NCBI RefSeq assembly: GCF_001113365.1
Contig: NZ_CKYA01000002.1
Coordinates: 443,299-507,298, forward strand
Direction of reading: 5' to 3'
DNA from: Streptococcus pneumoniae
Lineage (GTDB): Bacteria; Bacillota; Bacilli; Lactobacillales; Streptococcaceae
Length of the DNA stretch: 64,000 nucleotides
The notes under the pieces are model-generated. The model ran no database searches, was not told the origin of the DNA, and was given only the letters and a program-made list of their open reading frames with translations. Shown here in pieces: positions 28,208 to 37,174 of this stretch. Position 1 is the first letter of the stretch; every line of letters starts with the position of its first letter. A program made the translations under genes and the position numbers.

Positions 28208-28902
28208 TAAATGCTGAAAAGTTGTCCTAGCAGAAAGGTAACTCCCATAGTCAAGAGGCCAATAGCGAGGTTCCGAATCATAGCTGTTTTGGTAGGTGCT
28301 TTTCCAAGTCTAGCACTTGTGTAGCCAGTGAGAAGAAGAGCCACACCGACGATAAGGACAGTAGCAGGAATGCGGTATTCACTTGGGAAAATGGTAATTG
28401 AAAGCATGGGTGGTAAGCTACCAAGGAAAAAAGAAATAAAGCTAGAAATGGCAGCGTGCCAAGGATTGGTAAATTCTTCATACTCGATCCCATATTTTTC
28501 CTCTACCAGAGCCTTGAGCGGATTATTTAAAAAGGCTTTGTTGGTGAGAAGTTGGGCTGATGTTTCACACTCACCATTTTGAATATAGGCAGCATAGAGG
28601 GAATTTTTGGCTAGTTCCATATCTTGGTCTAGCAAGAGTTGCTCACGCGCAACGGCTGCTTCCTCAGTATCTTTTTGAGTTGAAACGGATACATATTCTC
28701 CACCAGCCATTGAAAAGGCACCAGCTAGGATAGCCGCAAACCCTGATAAAAAGATAATCCAGATATTGCTCGTGGCACTAGCAACCCCGATAACCACACC
28801 AGCAATGGAAATAATCCCATCATTTGCACCAAGAACACCAGCACGTAGGATATTTAAACGACCTGCAAAATTTGAATCGATTTCGTGATTTGTTTCTGAC
28901 AT
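28207..28902 (-). CDS. VIT1/CCC1-family metal transporter
   Basis: The 231-aa membrane protein has the VIT family start (LNILRAGVLGANDGIISIAG), the MAGGEYVSV segment, a charged cytosolic hairpin (about 85-140, rich in Glu, likely metal binding) and three more C-terminal helices. Family members move iron or manganese out of the cytosol. The start is ATG at 28902 with AAGGAG upstream, not the longer frame from 28950. The TAA stop is formed where the BOX end GAGTAT meets TAA, so the C-terminus may have been set by BOX insertion. Confidence 0.88.
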   Translation of the reverse strand: MSETNHEIDSNFAGRLNILRAGVLGANDGIISIAGVVIGVASATSNIWIIFLSGFAAILAGAFSMAGGEYVSVSTQKDTEEAAVAREQLLLDQDMELAKNSLYAAYIQNGECETSAQLLTNKAFLNNPLKALVEEKYGIEYEEFTNPWHAAISSFISFFLGSLPPMLSITIFPSEYRIPATVLIVGVALLLTGYTSARLGKAPTKTAMIRNLAIGLLTMGVTFLLGQLFSI

Positions 28903-29185
28903 ACTATTCTCCTTTTTATCCAGTATAAAGGAAACAGGTAATGAAATCAATCTTTTAAAAGTATCTTAAAAAAGTTGCACGATTTTAATGATATAAAAAT
29001 GTCGACCTCTTCTCTGATAGATCAAACACCAAAGGGAAGGAGCATAGAATAATTTTCGATTACTTTTAGTGACAAAGAATAAATGTTTCGTTCACTTTAT
29101 AATCGTTTACAAGAGAACAATTAGTATTAAATCAAATAAAATCCAACTATTTTGCGAACTTTTTTATATTTTTTTCGTAAAAGGC
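28903..29185. other. AT-rich spacer upstream of the leader RNA promoter
   Basis: No ORF with a ribosome binding site, known repeat or strong hairpin was seen in these ~280 nt. It includes the region where the VIT gene's own minus-strand promoter must lie. Confidence 0.4.
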
Positions 29186-29214
29186 TTTACAAGTTCTTGG
29201 AAACATGATATAGT
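29186..29214 (+). promoter_or_regulatory. Strong promoter of the leader RNA and polyamine operon
   Basis: TTTACA (29186-29191) and TATAGT (29209-29214) are 17 nt apart, and TG-n precedes the -10. Transcription should begin at about 29221, roughly 390 nt before the first polyamine gene. Confidence 0.8.
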
Positions 29215-29220
29215 AATGAG

Positions 29221-29549
29221 GCTTAGAAAATGAGATGATGTTTTCTAGCAAATATAAACCCGAGTAAAAAACGCCTACGGACAGGCAGGGTTGAATGCCG
29301 AAGCGTGGTTGAAAAACCACATTATTGATAGGGTTAAAAGCCTACTTTTATAAGTTGATGTTAGGATACTTGTCCTAATTCATAAATTTTTAGTGTGGTG
29401 AAAGCACACGTCATCTTGTGAAACGATCAATAAAGTACGTAATATTTGCTACTAGAGAGTTAGGAAACATCAGGAACAGACATACTCAAAAGAAACAAAC
29501 ATAAAAACGTCAGAAGATTGCAGAGCAGGTGAAAACCTGCTCTTTTTTC
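29221..29549 (+). ncRNA. Structured leader RNA or small RNA upstream of the polyamine operon
   Basis: About 330 nt between a strong promoter and a strong intrinsic terminator have no good ORF but many local hairpins: AGAAAA/TTTTCT near 29225-29246, GCCT/AGGC at 29273-29286 nested inside AACCC/GGGTT, GTGGTT-GAAA-AACCAC at about 29305-29320, TTAGGA/TCCTAA at about 29360-29378, and GTGTG/CACAC at about 29393-29409. GAUGAUG near the 5' end could pair with CGUCAUC near 29409. No other promoter is visible before speA, so either read-through is regulated (riboswitch-like attenuation) or this is a separate sRNA. I do not recognise the RNA family. Confidence 0.6.
29523..29548 (+). terminator. Intrinsic terminator at the end of the leader RNA
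   Basis: GAGCAGGT-GAAA-ACCTGCTC is a perfect 8-bp stem with a GAAA tetraloop followed by six T residues, located 63 nt upstream of the speA start. Confidence 0.9.
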
Positions 29550-29610
29550 ATAAGTATCCTTTAGTTCCTTAGTTTTCATAAGGTCCTAAAAATATGGAAA
29601 GGAGTATGTC

Positions 29611-31071
29611 TTGAAAGAGTTAGATCAAAATCAAGCCCCAATTTATGAGGCCTTGGTGAAGTTACGCAAGAAAAGGATTGTTCCCTTTGATGTTCCAGGT
29701 CACAAGCGTGGACGGGGAAATCCAGAACTTGTCGAACTCTTAGGAGAAAAATGTGTAGGCATTGATGTCAATTCGATGAAACCCTTGGATAATTTAGGCC
29801 ATCCCATTTCGATTATTCGTGATGCAGAGGAGTTGGCTGCAGATGCTTTTGGAGCTAGCCATGCTTTTCTAATGATTGGTGGAACAACCTCATCGGTACA
29901 GACTATGATTTTGTCAACCTGCAAGGCAGGAGATAAGATTATTCTACCACGAAATGTCCATAAATCTGCTATCAATGCGCTGGTTCTATGTGGTGCCATT
30001 CCCATCTATATCGAGATGAGTGTGAACCCTAAAATTGGTATCGCTTTAGGTCTTGAAAATGACCGTGTAGCACAGGCCATAAAGGATCATCCAGATGCCA
30101 AGGCCATTTTGATTAACAATCCTACTTACTACGGAATCTGTTCAGACCTAAGGGGATTGACAGAAATGGCTCATGAAGCTGGCATGATGGTTTTGGTAGA
30201 TGAGGCCCACGGAGCACATTTGCATTTCACTAATAAACTTCCAATTTCTGCTATGGATGCAGGTGCTGATATGGCAGCAGTCTCCATGCATAAGTCTGGT
30301 GGGAGTTTGACCCAAAGTTCGCTTCTTTTAATCGGGGAGCAGATGAATCCTGAATACGTACGTCAGATTATCAATCTTACCCAGTCAACATCTGCCTCTT
30401 ACTTGTTGATGGCTAGTCTGGATATTTCGCGTCGCAACTTGGCTCTTCGAGGTAAAGAGTCTTTTGAAAAGGTCATTGAACTATCAGAGTACGCTCGTCG
30501 TGAAATCAATGCTATCGGTGGCTACTACGCTTACTCAAAAGAATTAGTAGACGGTGTGTCGGTCTGTGATTTTGACGTGACCAAGCTGTCAGTTTACACT
30601 CAGGGGATTGGTTTAACTGGTATCGAGGTTTATGATCTCCTGCGAGATGAATACGACATTCAGATTGAGTTTGGTGATATTGGTAATATCTTGGCCTATA
30701 TTTCGATTGGTGACCGTATCCAAGACATCGAGCGCTTGGTTGGTGCTTTTGCTGACATCAAGAGACTCTATTCAAGAGATGGAAAAGACTTAATAGCTGG
30801 AGAATATATTCAGCCTGAGTTGGTGCTGTCTCCACAAGAAGCCTTCTATTCGGAGAGAAGAAGTTTGTCTCTAGACGAATCTGTTGGACAAGTCTGTGGG
30901 GAATTTGTCATGTGCTATCCTCCAGGGATTCCTATCTTGGCTCCTGGTGAACGCATTACACGTGACATTGTAGACTATATCCAATTTGCCAAGGAACGTG
31001 GTTGCTCCCTCCAAGGGACGGAAGATCCCGAGGTCAATCACATCAACGTCATTAAGAGAAAGGAGAACTAG
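29611..31071 (+). CDS. speA: Orn/Lys/Arg decarboxylase, probably arginine decarboxylase
   Basis: The PLP enzyme decarboxylates a basic amino acid; with agmatine deiminase in the same operon, arginine to agmatine is the likely reaction. The 486-aa protein is the short form (like B. subtilis SpeA/YaaO) that lacks the N-terminal wing domain of E. coli inducible decarboxylases. The PLP lysine is Lys228 in SMHKSGGSL, and DEAHGAH binds the cofactor. The start is TTG 29611 with AAAGGAG 6 nt upstream. speE follows without a gap. Annotations of homologues often say lysine decarboxylase (cad); the operon context argues for arginine. Confidence 0.9.
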   Translation: MKELDQNQAPIYEALVKLRKKRIVPFDVPGHKRGRGNPELVELLGEKCVGIDVNSMKPLDNLGHPISIIRDAEELAADAFGASHAFLMIGGTTSSVQTMILSTCKAGDKIILPRNVHKSAINALVLCGAIPIYIEMSVNPKIGIALGLENDRVAQAIKDHPDAKAILINNPTYYGICSDLRGLTEMAHEAGMMVLVDEAHGAHLHFTNKLPISAMDAGADMAAVSMHKSGGSLTQSSLLLIGEQMNPEYVRQIINLTQSTSASYLLMASLDISRRNLALRGKESFEKVIELSEYARREINAIGGYYAYSKELVDGVSVCDFDVTKLSVYTQGIGLTGIEVYDLLRDEYDIQIEFGDIGNILAYISIGDRIQDIERLVGAFADIKRLYSRDGKDLIAGEYIQPELVLSPQEAFYSERRSLSLDESVGQVCGEFVMCYPPGIPILAPGERITRDIVDYIQFAKERGCSLQGTEDPEVNHINVIKRKEN

Positions 31072-31932
31072 ATGGATTTATGGTTTTCTGAAGTTCATAC
31101 TCCAGATGTGAAATTATCCCTGAGAACTGCCAAACAACTCTACGCTGGAAAAAGTGAATGGCAGGATATCGAAGTCTTGGATACGCCAGCTTTTGGGAAA
31201 ATACTGATTTTAAATGGGCACGTCTTGTTTTCAGATGCGGATGATTTTGTCTACAATGAAATGACCGTCCACGTTCCCATGGCTGTCCACCCAAATCCCA
31301 AGAAAGTCTTGGTTATTGGGGGTGGTGACGGTGGTGTTGCTCAAGTTTTGACACTGTATCCTGAACTGGAGCAAATCGATATTGTGGAACCAGATGAGAT
31401 GTTGGTTGAGGTCTGTCGTGAGTATTTCCCAGACTTTGCTGCGGGGCTAGATGATCCTCGTGTTACCATTTACTATCAAAACGGGCTACGCTTTTTGCGA
31501 AACTGTGAAGATGACTACGATATTATCATCAACGATGCGACAGATCCATTTGGACATACGGAAGGGCTCTTTACCAAGGAATTTTACGGTAACAGTTATC
31601 GGGCTCTTAAAGAAGACGGTATCATGATCTATCAGCATGGGAGTCCCTTCTTTGACGAGGATGAGTCAGCTTGCCGAAGCATGCACCGCAAGGTCAATCA
31701 AGCCTTTCCAATCAGCCGAGTCTATCAGGCCCATATTCCAACTAGCCCAGCTGGCTATTGGTTGTTTGGATTTGCATCGAAAAAATACCACCCTGTCAAA
31801 GATTTTGACAAGGAAGGCTGGAAAAAACGCCAGCTTTTCACAGAATACTACACTGCAAACTTACACGTGGGAGCCTTTATGTTGCCCAAGTATGTTGAAG
31901 ACATTTTAGAAGAAGAGGAAGGAAAAAAATGA
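31072..31932 (+). CDS. speE: Spermidine synthase family aminopropyltransferase
   Basis: SpeE transfers an aminopropyl group from decarboxylated S-adenosylmethionine to putrescine. The 286-aa protein has the Rossmann motif VIGGGDGGVAQ (about 80-90), IVEPDEML, and the catalytic region NDATDPFGHTEGLF. It begins directly after the speA stop and overlaps the next gene by 4 nt. The operon carries no speD to make decarboxylated S-adenosylmethionine, so its true substrate is uncertain. Confidence 0.93.
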   Translation: MDLWFSEVHTPDVKLSLRTAKQLYAGKSEWQDIEVLDTPAFGKILILNGHVLFSDADDFVYNEMTVHVPMAVHPNPKKVLVIGGGDGGVAQVLTLYPELEQIDIVEPDEMLVEVCREYFPDFAAGLDDPRVTIYYQNGLRFLRNCEDDYDIIINDATDPFGHTEGLFTKEFYGNSYRALKEDGIMIYQHGSPFFDEDESACRSMHRKVNQAFPISRVYQAHIPTSPAGYWLFGFASKKYHPVKDFDKEGWKKRQLFTEYYTANLHVGAFMLPKYVEDILEEEEGKK

Positions 31933-33188
31933 GTCGTTTACTAGTTATTGGATGTGGGGGCGTTGCCCAAGTTGCTATTTCAAAGATTTGTCAAGATAGC
32001 GAAACGTTTAAAGAAATTATGATTGCTAGCCGTACTAAGTCAAAATGCGATGACTTGAAATCGAAGCTAGAAGGTAAAACAAGTGCAAAGATTGATACTG
32101 CTGCTCTTGATGCAGATAATGTTCAAGAAGTCATTGCCTTGATTGAAAGCTACAAGCCAGAAGCTGTTTTGAACGTAGCTCTGCCTTATCAAGATTTAAC
32201 CATTATGGATGCTTGTTTGGCTACAGGTGTCCACTATATCGATACAGCTAACTACGAGGCAGAGGATACAGAAGACCCTGAGTGGTGTGCTATCTATGAG
32301 AAACGTTGTAAGGAACTTGGTTTTACAGCCTACTTTGACTACTCATGGCAATGGGCTTATCAGGAGAAATTTAAAGAGGCAGGCTTGACTGCTCTGCTTG
32401 GATCTGGCTTTGACCCAGGTGTAACCAGCGTTTTTTCAGCTTACGCCCTTAAACATTATTTTGATGAAATCCACTATATCGACATTTTAGACTGTAATGG
32501 TGGTGACCACGGTTATCCATTTGCGACAAACTTTAACCCAGAAATCAATCTACGCGAGGTTTCTGCGCCAGGTTCTTACTGGGAAGATGGGAAATGGGTT
32601 GAGGTTGAAGCTATGTCTATCAAGCGTGAGTACGATTTCCCTCAGGTCGGACAAAAAGACATGTATCTCCTTCACCATGAAGAAATTGAATCGCTAGCTA
32701 AAAATATTCCAGGCGTTAAACGCATTCGTTTCTTTATGACTTTTGGTCAATCTTATCTAACTCATATGAAATGCTTGGAAAATGTCGGACTCCTTCGTAC
32801 AGATACTATTAACTTTAACGGCCAAGACATCGTTCCGATTCAATTTTTGAAAGCCTTGCTTCCAGATCCTGCTAGCCTTGGCCCACGTACTGTAGGTAAA
32901 ACCAATATTGGATGTATCTTTACAGGTGTAAAAGATGGCGTTGAAAAGACCATCTACATCTACAATGTTTGCGACCATCAGGAATGTTACGCAGAAGTTG
33001 GTTCACAAGCCATTTCTTACACGACTGGCGTTCCAGCTATGATTGGGACAAAATTGGTTATGAACGGTACTTGGAAACAAGCTGGAGTGTATAACCTTGA
33101 GGAGTTAGATCCAGATCCATTCATGGAAGCTTTGAATGAGTATGGTTTGCCATGGGTTGTGGTTGAAAATCCACAAATGGTGGACTAA
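31929..33188 (+). CDS. Carboxynorspermidine/carboxyspermidine synthase (saccharopine dehydrogenase family)
   Basis: The 419-aa protein starts with a Rossmann fold (LLVIGCGGVAQVAISK) and has the saccharopine-dehydrogenase-family C-terminal domain. Family enzymes condense aspartate semialdehyde with a diamine: with putrescine this gives carboxyspermidine. The next gene encodes the matching decarboxylase, which supports that role rather than lysine metabolism. It overlaps speE by 4 nt and nspC by 1 nt (TAATG). Confidence 0.9.
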   Translation: MSRLLVIGCGGVAQVAISKICQDSETFKEIMIASRTKSKCDDLKSKLEGKTSAKIDTAALDADNVQEVIALIESYKPEAVLNVALPYQDLTIMDACLATGVHYIDTANYEAEDTEDPEWCAIYEKRCKELGFTAYFDYSWQWAYQEKFKEAGLTALLGSGFDPGVTSVFSAYALKHYFDEIHYIDILDCNGGDHGYPFATNFNPEINLREVSAPGSYWEDGKWVEVEAMSIKREYDFPQVGQKDMYLLHHEEIESLAKNIPGVKRIRFFMTFGQSYLTHMKCLENVGLLRTDTINFNGQDIVPIQFLKALLPDPASLGPRTVGKTNIGCIFTGVKDGVEKTIYIYNVCDHQECYAEVGSQAISYTTGVPAMIGTKLVMNGTWKQAGVYNLEELDPDPFMEALNEYGLPWVVVENPQMVD

Positions 33189-34315
33189 TGAAGCTAGAAC
33201 AAGTACCAACACCAGCTTACGTCATTGACTTAGCAAAGTTAGAAGGCAACTGCCGCATTTTACAATATGTACAAGAAGAGGCTGGTTGTAAGGTTTTGCT
33301 TGCCCAGAAGGCATATTCCCTCTACAAAACCTATCCCTTGATTAGCCAGTATCTATCTGGCACAACTGCAAGTGGTCTCTATGAAGCTAAGCTCGCTAGA
33401 GAAGAGTTCTCGGGAGAAGTCCATGTCTTTGCGCCAGCCTTTAAGGATGCAGACTTGGAGGAATTGCTGGAGATAACGGACCATATCGTCTTTAACTCAG
33501 AGAGACAGTTGCGTAAACATGGGGCCCGTTGTCGTGAGGCTGGTGTCAGTGTTGGTTTGCGCCTTAACCCTCAGTGTTCAACTCAAGGAGATCACGCTCT
33601 CTATGATCCTTGCGCACCAGGTTCTCGATTTGGAGTTACTATAGACAAGATTCCGAGTGATTTGCTGGAATTGGTAGACGGCCTTCATTTTCACACCCTT
33701 TGCGAGCAGGGAGCAGATGATTTAGAGACAACTTTGAAAGCAGTAGAAGCGCAGTTTGATTCGTACTTACATGAGGTCAAATGGCTCAATATGGGGGGCG
33801 GACACCACATCACAAGAGAAGGTTATGATGTAGATTTGCTGATTTCAGAAATCAAGCGTATCCGAGAAACTTACAATCTTGAGGTCTATATCGAGCCGGG
33901 TGAAGCCATTGCGCTCAATGCGGGTTATCTAGCAACTGAGATATTAGATATTGTCGAAAACGGTATGGAAATCTTGGTTTTAGATGCCTCTGCGACTTGC
34001 CATATGCCTGACGTACTTGAGATGCCCTATCGTCCACCTTTGAGAAATGGCTTTGAGGCACAGGAAAAAGCCCATACCTACAGACTTTCTTCCAATACCT
34101 GTCTGACGGGTGATGTAATTGGTGATTATAGCTTTGAAAATCCAGTCCAAATCGGAGACAGACTTTATTTCGAAGACATGGCCATTTATTCTTTTGTCAA
34201 AAATAATACCTTTAATGGTATTGGATTGCCAAGTCTCTATCTCATGGACGAACAGGGAGACTGCAGCTTAATCAAAGCTTTTGGCTATCAAGATTTTAAA
34301 GGGAGATTATCATGA
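33188..34315 (+). CDS. nspC: Carboxynorspermidine/carboxyspermidine decarboxylase
   Basis: The 375-aa protein is a fold-type III (alanine-racemase-like) PLP decarboxylase. The PLP lysine is in [12 protein letters not shown] (about residue 40), GGGHH binds phosphate, and EPGEA and the late [11 protein letters not shown] are family motifs. It would decarboxylate carboxyspermidine to spermidine, completing the alternative spermidine route. The ATG overlaps the preceding stop and its end overlaps aguA by 4 nt. Confidence 0.93.
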   Translation: MKLEQVPTPAYVIDLAKLEGNCRILQYVQEEAGCKVLLAQKAYSLYKTYPLISQYLSGTTASGLYEAKLAREEFSGEVHVFAPAFKDADLEELLEITDHIVFNSERQLRKHGARCREAGVSVGLRLNPQCSTQGDHALYDPCAPGSRFGVTIDKIPSDLLELVDGLHFHTLCEQGADDLETTLKAVEAQFDSYLHEVKWLNMGGGHHITREGYDVDLLISEIKRIRETYNLEVYIEPGEAIALNAGYLATEILDIVENGMEILVLDASATCHMPDVLEMPYRPPLRNGFEAQEKAHTYRLSSNTCLTGDVIGDYSFENPVQIGDRLYFEDMAIYSFVKNNTFNGIGLPSLYLMDEQGDCSLIKAFGYQDFKGRLS

Positions 34316-35397
34316 TGGACAGTCCAAAAAAATTAGGCTATCGTATGCCAGCAGAGTACGAACCCCATCATGGAACCTTGATGATCTGGCCTACAAGACC
34401 AGGTTCATGGCCCTTTCAAGGAAAGGCTGCTAAAAGAGCTTTCAGCCAGATTATTAAGACCATAGCAGAAGGGGAAAACGTTTATCTCTTGGTGGAGCGG
34501 GACTATCTATCAGAAGCCCAATCTTATCTTGGAGACAAGGTTGTTTATTTAGACATCCCCACCAATGATGCCTGGGCGCGTGATACAGGTCCGACCATTC
34601 TTGTCAATGATGAAGGCCAGAAATTAGCCGTGGATTGGTCTTTCAATGCTTGGGGTGGAGCTGTAGATGGTCTCTACCAAGACTATGAATTTGATGATCA
34701 AGTAGCCAGTCGTTTTGCTGAGGCCTTGGCAATGCCTGTTTACGATGCCAAACCTTTTGTGCTAGAAGGCGGAGCGATACACAGCGATGGTCAAGGAACC
34801 ATTCTTGTGACTGAAAGTTGCCTTCTCAGTGCTGGTCGAAATCCTCATCTTAGTAAAGAGGAAATTGAGAATACCTTATTAGAGTGCCTTGGAGCTGAAA
34901 AAGTTATCTGGCTTCCTTATGGTATTTATCAGGATGAAACCAATGAACACGTTGACAATGTTGCAGCCTTTGTTGGTCCTGCTGAGCTTGTTTTGGCTTG
35001 GACAGACGACAAAAGCGATCCTCAATATGCTATGTCAGCAGCTGATTTAGCACTTTTAGAAAAGGAAACAGATGCAAAAGGTCGTCACTTCACCATTCAT
35101 AAACTTCCAATTCCAGCTCTTCATCAAGTTGTAACCAAAGAGGATTTGCCAGGCTACATCTATGAAGAAGGAGAAGAAGAGCGATACGCAGGTGAACGAC
35201 TAGCAGCTTCCTACGTAAATTTTTATATCGCCAACAAGGCTGTCCTTGTTCCTCAGTTTCAGGATAAAAACGACCAAGTGGCCTTAGATATCCTCAGTAA
35301 GTGTTTCCCAGACCGTAAAGTTGTCGGAATACCAGCCAGAGATATTCTTTTAGGTGGTGGCAATATCCACTGTATCACCCAACAAATCCCAGAATAG
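34312..35397 (+). CDS. aguA: Agmatine deiminase
   Basis: The enzyme hydrolyses agmatine to N-carbamoylputrescine and ammonia. The 361-aa protein has the guanidino-group-modifying pattern: AWARDTGPT (substrate Asp), [20 protein letters not shown] (catalytic His) and GGGNIHC with the nucleophilic Cys near 355. Either of two adjacent ATGs (34312 or 34315) could start it; GGGAG lies upstream. Its product feeds the next enzyme, aguB. Confidence 0.96.
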   Translation: MMDSPKKLGYRMPAEYEPHHGTLMIWPTRPGSWPFQGKAAKRAFSQIIKTIAEGENVYLLVERDYLSEAQSYLGDKVVYLDIPTNDAWARDTGPTILVNDEGQKLAVDWSFNAWGGAVDGLYQDYEFDDQVASRFAEALAMPVYDAKPFVLEGGAIHSDGQGTILVTESCLLSAGRNPHLSKEEIENTLLECLGAEKVIWLPYGIYQDETNEHVDNVAAFVGPAELVLAWTDDKSDPQYAMSAADLALLEKETDAKGRHFTIHKLPIPALHQVVTKEDLPGYIYEEGEEERYAGERLAASYVNFYIANKAVLVPQFQDKNDQVALDILSKCFPDRKVVGIPARDILLGGGNIHCITQQIPE

Positions 35398-35406
35398 GAG
35401 AAAAAG

Positions 35407-36282
35407 ATGAGAAATGTAAGAGTTGCAGCCATTCAGATGCAATGTGCCAAGGATGTGGCAACAAATATTCAAACAGCAGAGCGTTTAGTACGTCAGGCTG
35501 CAGAACAAGGCGCCCAAATCATTCTCTTACCGGAGTTGTTTGAACGTCCATACTTTTGTCAGGAACGTCAGTATGACTACTACCAGCATGCCCAATCCGT
35601 AGCAGAAAATACTGCCATTCAGCATTTTAAGGTGATTGCTAAGGAACTACAAGTTGTTTTACCGATCAGTTTCTATGAAAAAGATGGCAATGTCTTGTAT
35701 AACTCTATTGCCGTCATTGATGCAGATGGGGAAGTGCTGGGCGTTTATCGGAAGACCCACATACCAGACGACCATTACTATCAAGAGAAGTTTTATTTCA
35801 CACCCGGTAACACAGGTTTCAAGGTCTGGGATACTCGCTATGCCAAGATTGGGATTGGTATCTGTTGGGATCAATGGTTCCCTGAAACAGCGCGCTGTCT
35901 TGCGTTAAATGGTGCTGAATTGCTCTTTTATCCAACTGCTATTGGCTCTGAGCCTATCCTAGATACGGATAGTTGTGGTCATTGGCAACGTACTATGCAA
36001 GGACACGCAGCAGCAAATATTGTTCCAGTCATTGCAGCCAATCGTTATGGATTAGAGGAAGTCATTCCAAGTGAGGAAAATGGTGGGCAGAGTTCCAGTC
36101 TTGACTTCTATGGTTCGTCCTTTATGACGGATGAAACAGGAGATATTCTAAAACGAGCTGAAAGACAAGAAGAAGCTGTTCTGTTAGCCACTTATGACCT
36201 TGACAAGGGAGCAAGCGAACGCCTAAACTGGGGCTTGTTTCGAGATAGAAGACCCGAAATGTATCAACGAATTACGGATTAG
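35407..36282 (+). CDS. aguB: N-carbamoylputrescine amidase
   Basis: The 291-aa nitrilase-superfamily hydrolase converts N-carbamoylputrescine to putrescine, CO2 and ammonia. The Glu-Lys-Cys triad is visible as LPELFE (Glu ~43), RKTHIPD (Lys ~118) and GICWDQWFPE (Cys ~155). It starts 9 nt after aguA with GGAGAAAAAG upstream and is the last gene of the six-gene operon. Confidence 0.96.
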   Translation: MRNVRVAAIQMQCAKDVATNIQTAERLVRQAAEQGAQIILLPELFERPYFCQERQYDYYQHAQSVAENTAIQHFKVIAKELQVVLPISFYEKDGNVLYNSIAVIDADGEVLGVYRKTHIPDDHYYQEKFYFTPGNTGFKVWDTRYAKIGIGICWDQWFPETARCLALNGAELLFYPTAIGSEPILDTDSCGHWQRTMQGHAAANIVPVIAANRYGLEEVIPSEENGGQSSSLDFYGSSFMTDETGDILKRAERQEEAVLLATYDLDKGASERLNWGLFRDRRPEMYQRITD

Positions 36283-36385
36283 TATGGGAGAAATGAGAGA
36301 TTCATTCTGCTAGACTCGTTTTCACTAGCAATTATAGGGATGCTAGGTCATCTAGCAAGTGAATTTTATATTTTAACCCTCTAAG

Positions 36386-36416
36386 GCTTTCTCGCGCTTT
36401 GATGCGAGGAGCTTTT
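36386..36416 (+). terminator. Polyamine operon terminator
   Basis: The arms GCTTTCTCGC and GCGAGGAGC close a hairpin followed by TTTT. A second structured hairpin (TTCACT/AGTGAA enclosing GCTAG/CTAGC) precedes it at about 36327-36365. Confidence 0.65.
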
Positions 36417-36441
36417 CTGTTTAAGCTTTATCAATAAAACA

Positions 36442-36450
36442 TGCTATAAT
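36442..36450 (+). promoter_or_regulatory. Two-component system promoter (extended -10)
   Basis: TGCTATAAT lies about 22 nt before the response regulator ATG at 36473. Confidence 0.65.
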
Positions 36451-36472
36451 AGTTGCAGAAAGGTTGGTATTT

Positions 36473-37174
36473 ATGGCTAGGATATTGGTTATTGAAGACA
36501 ATAGTGACATTCAAGAGATTTTACGAACACTTCTTACTGAGGAGCATGAGGTAATTCAAGCCTTTTCTGGTACAGAAGGAATCATGCGTTTTGACCAAGG
36601 GGAGATTGACCTTGTTTTACTCGATATCATGCTTCCTGGGAAAAATGGGGATCAGGTTTTAAAAGCCATCAGGGAACAAAGTCAAACTCCAGTCATTATG
36701 CTAACGGCTTTGAGCGATAAGAAGTTAATCAGTCAATACCTCTTAGACGGTGCCAATGATTACATAGTCAAACCTTTTGATTTGGACGAAGTCTTTGCTA
36801 GAGTTACTGTTCAACTGCGCCAAAGTGCAGAAAAACAGCCTGTGGAAATAGTAAAAACTGAAAATCTGCCACAAAACTTGAAAAATATCCAGTTTGATGC
36901 AGAAAGTTTTGAAATCAAAAATAGTCAGGAAACGATTCGTCTTGCCAAGAAAGAATGCTTGATTCTCCAAACTCTCCTCAAACATCCTAAGAAAATTTTT
37001 ACCAAGGAAGAACTTTATGAATTGGTCTGGGAGGATAGCTATCTACCTGGAGATAATACCCTCAATACGCATTTGAGTAATCTTCGTAAAAAATTAAACC
37101 AGCTTGACCCAAATCAAGAATATATTGAAACCATCTGGGGCGTTGGGGTAAGATTAAAAGGAGACAAGCAATGA
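36473..37174 (+). CDS. OmpR/PhoB-family response regulator
   Basis: The 233-aa regulator has a receiver domain with acidic residues Asp9/Asp12, phosphoacceptor Asp51 (LLDIMLPG), the conserved Thr/Lys region (MLTALSD, YIVKPF), and a C-terminal winged helix (about 135-230, ELYELVWED...LNTHLSNLRKKL). ATG 36473 has AAAGG upstream; the longer frame from 36464 is unlikely. The kinase overlaps by 4 nt. I do not recall this pair at this site in pneumococcal reference strains. The facing ABC transporter is its probable target. Confidence 0.93.
   Translation: MARILVIEDNSDIQEILRTLLTEEHEVIQAFSGTEGIMRFDQGEIDLVLLDIMLPGKNGDQVLKAIREQSQTPVIMLTALSDKKLISQYLLDGANDYIVKPFDLDEVFARVTVQLRQSAEKQPVEIVKTENLPQNLKNIQFDAESFEIKNSQETIRLAKKECLILQTLLKHPKKIFTKEELYELVWEDSYLPGDNTLNTHLSNLRKKLNQLDPNQEYIETIWGVGVRLKGDKQ

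Noticed and set aside
29221..29549. RNase P RNA, tmRNA, 6S RNA or lysine riboswitch for the leader RNA
   Set aside because: The RNase P GAGGAAAGUCC core, the tmRNA tRNA-like ends, the long closing stem of 6S and the lysine-riboswitch core motifs are all absent. A short GCCGAAGCG match to the lysine riboswitch is isolated.
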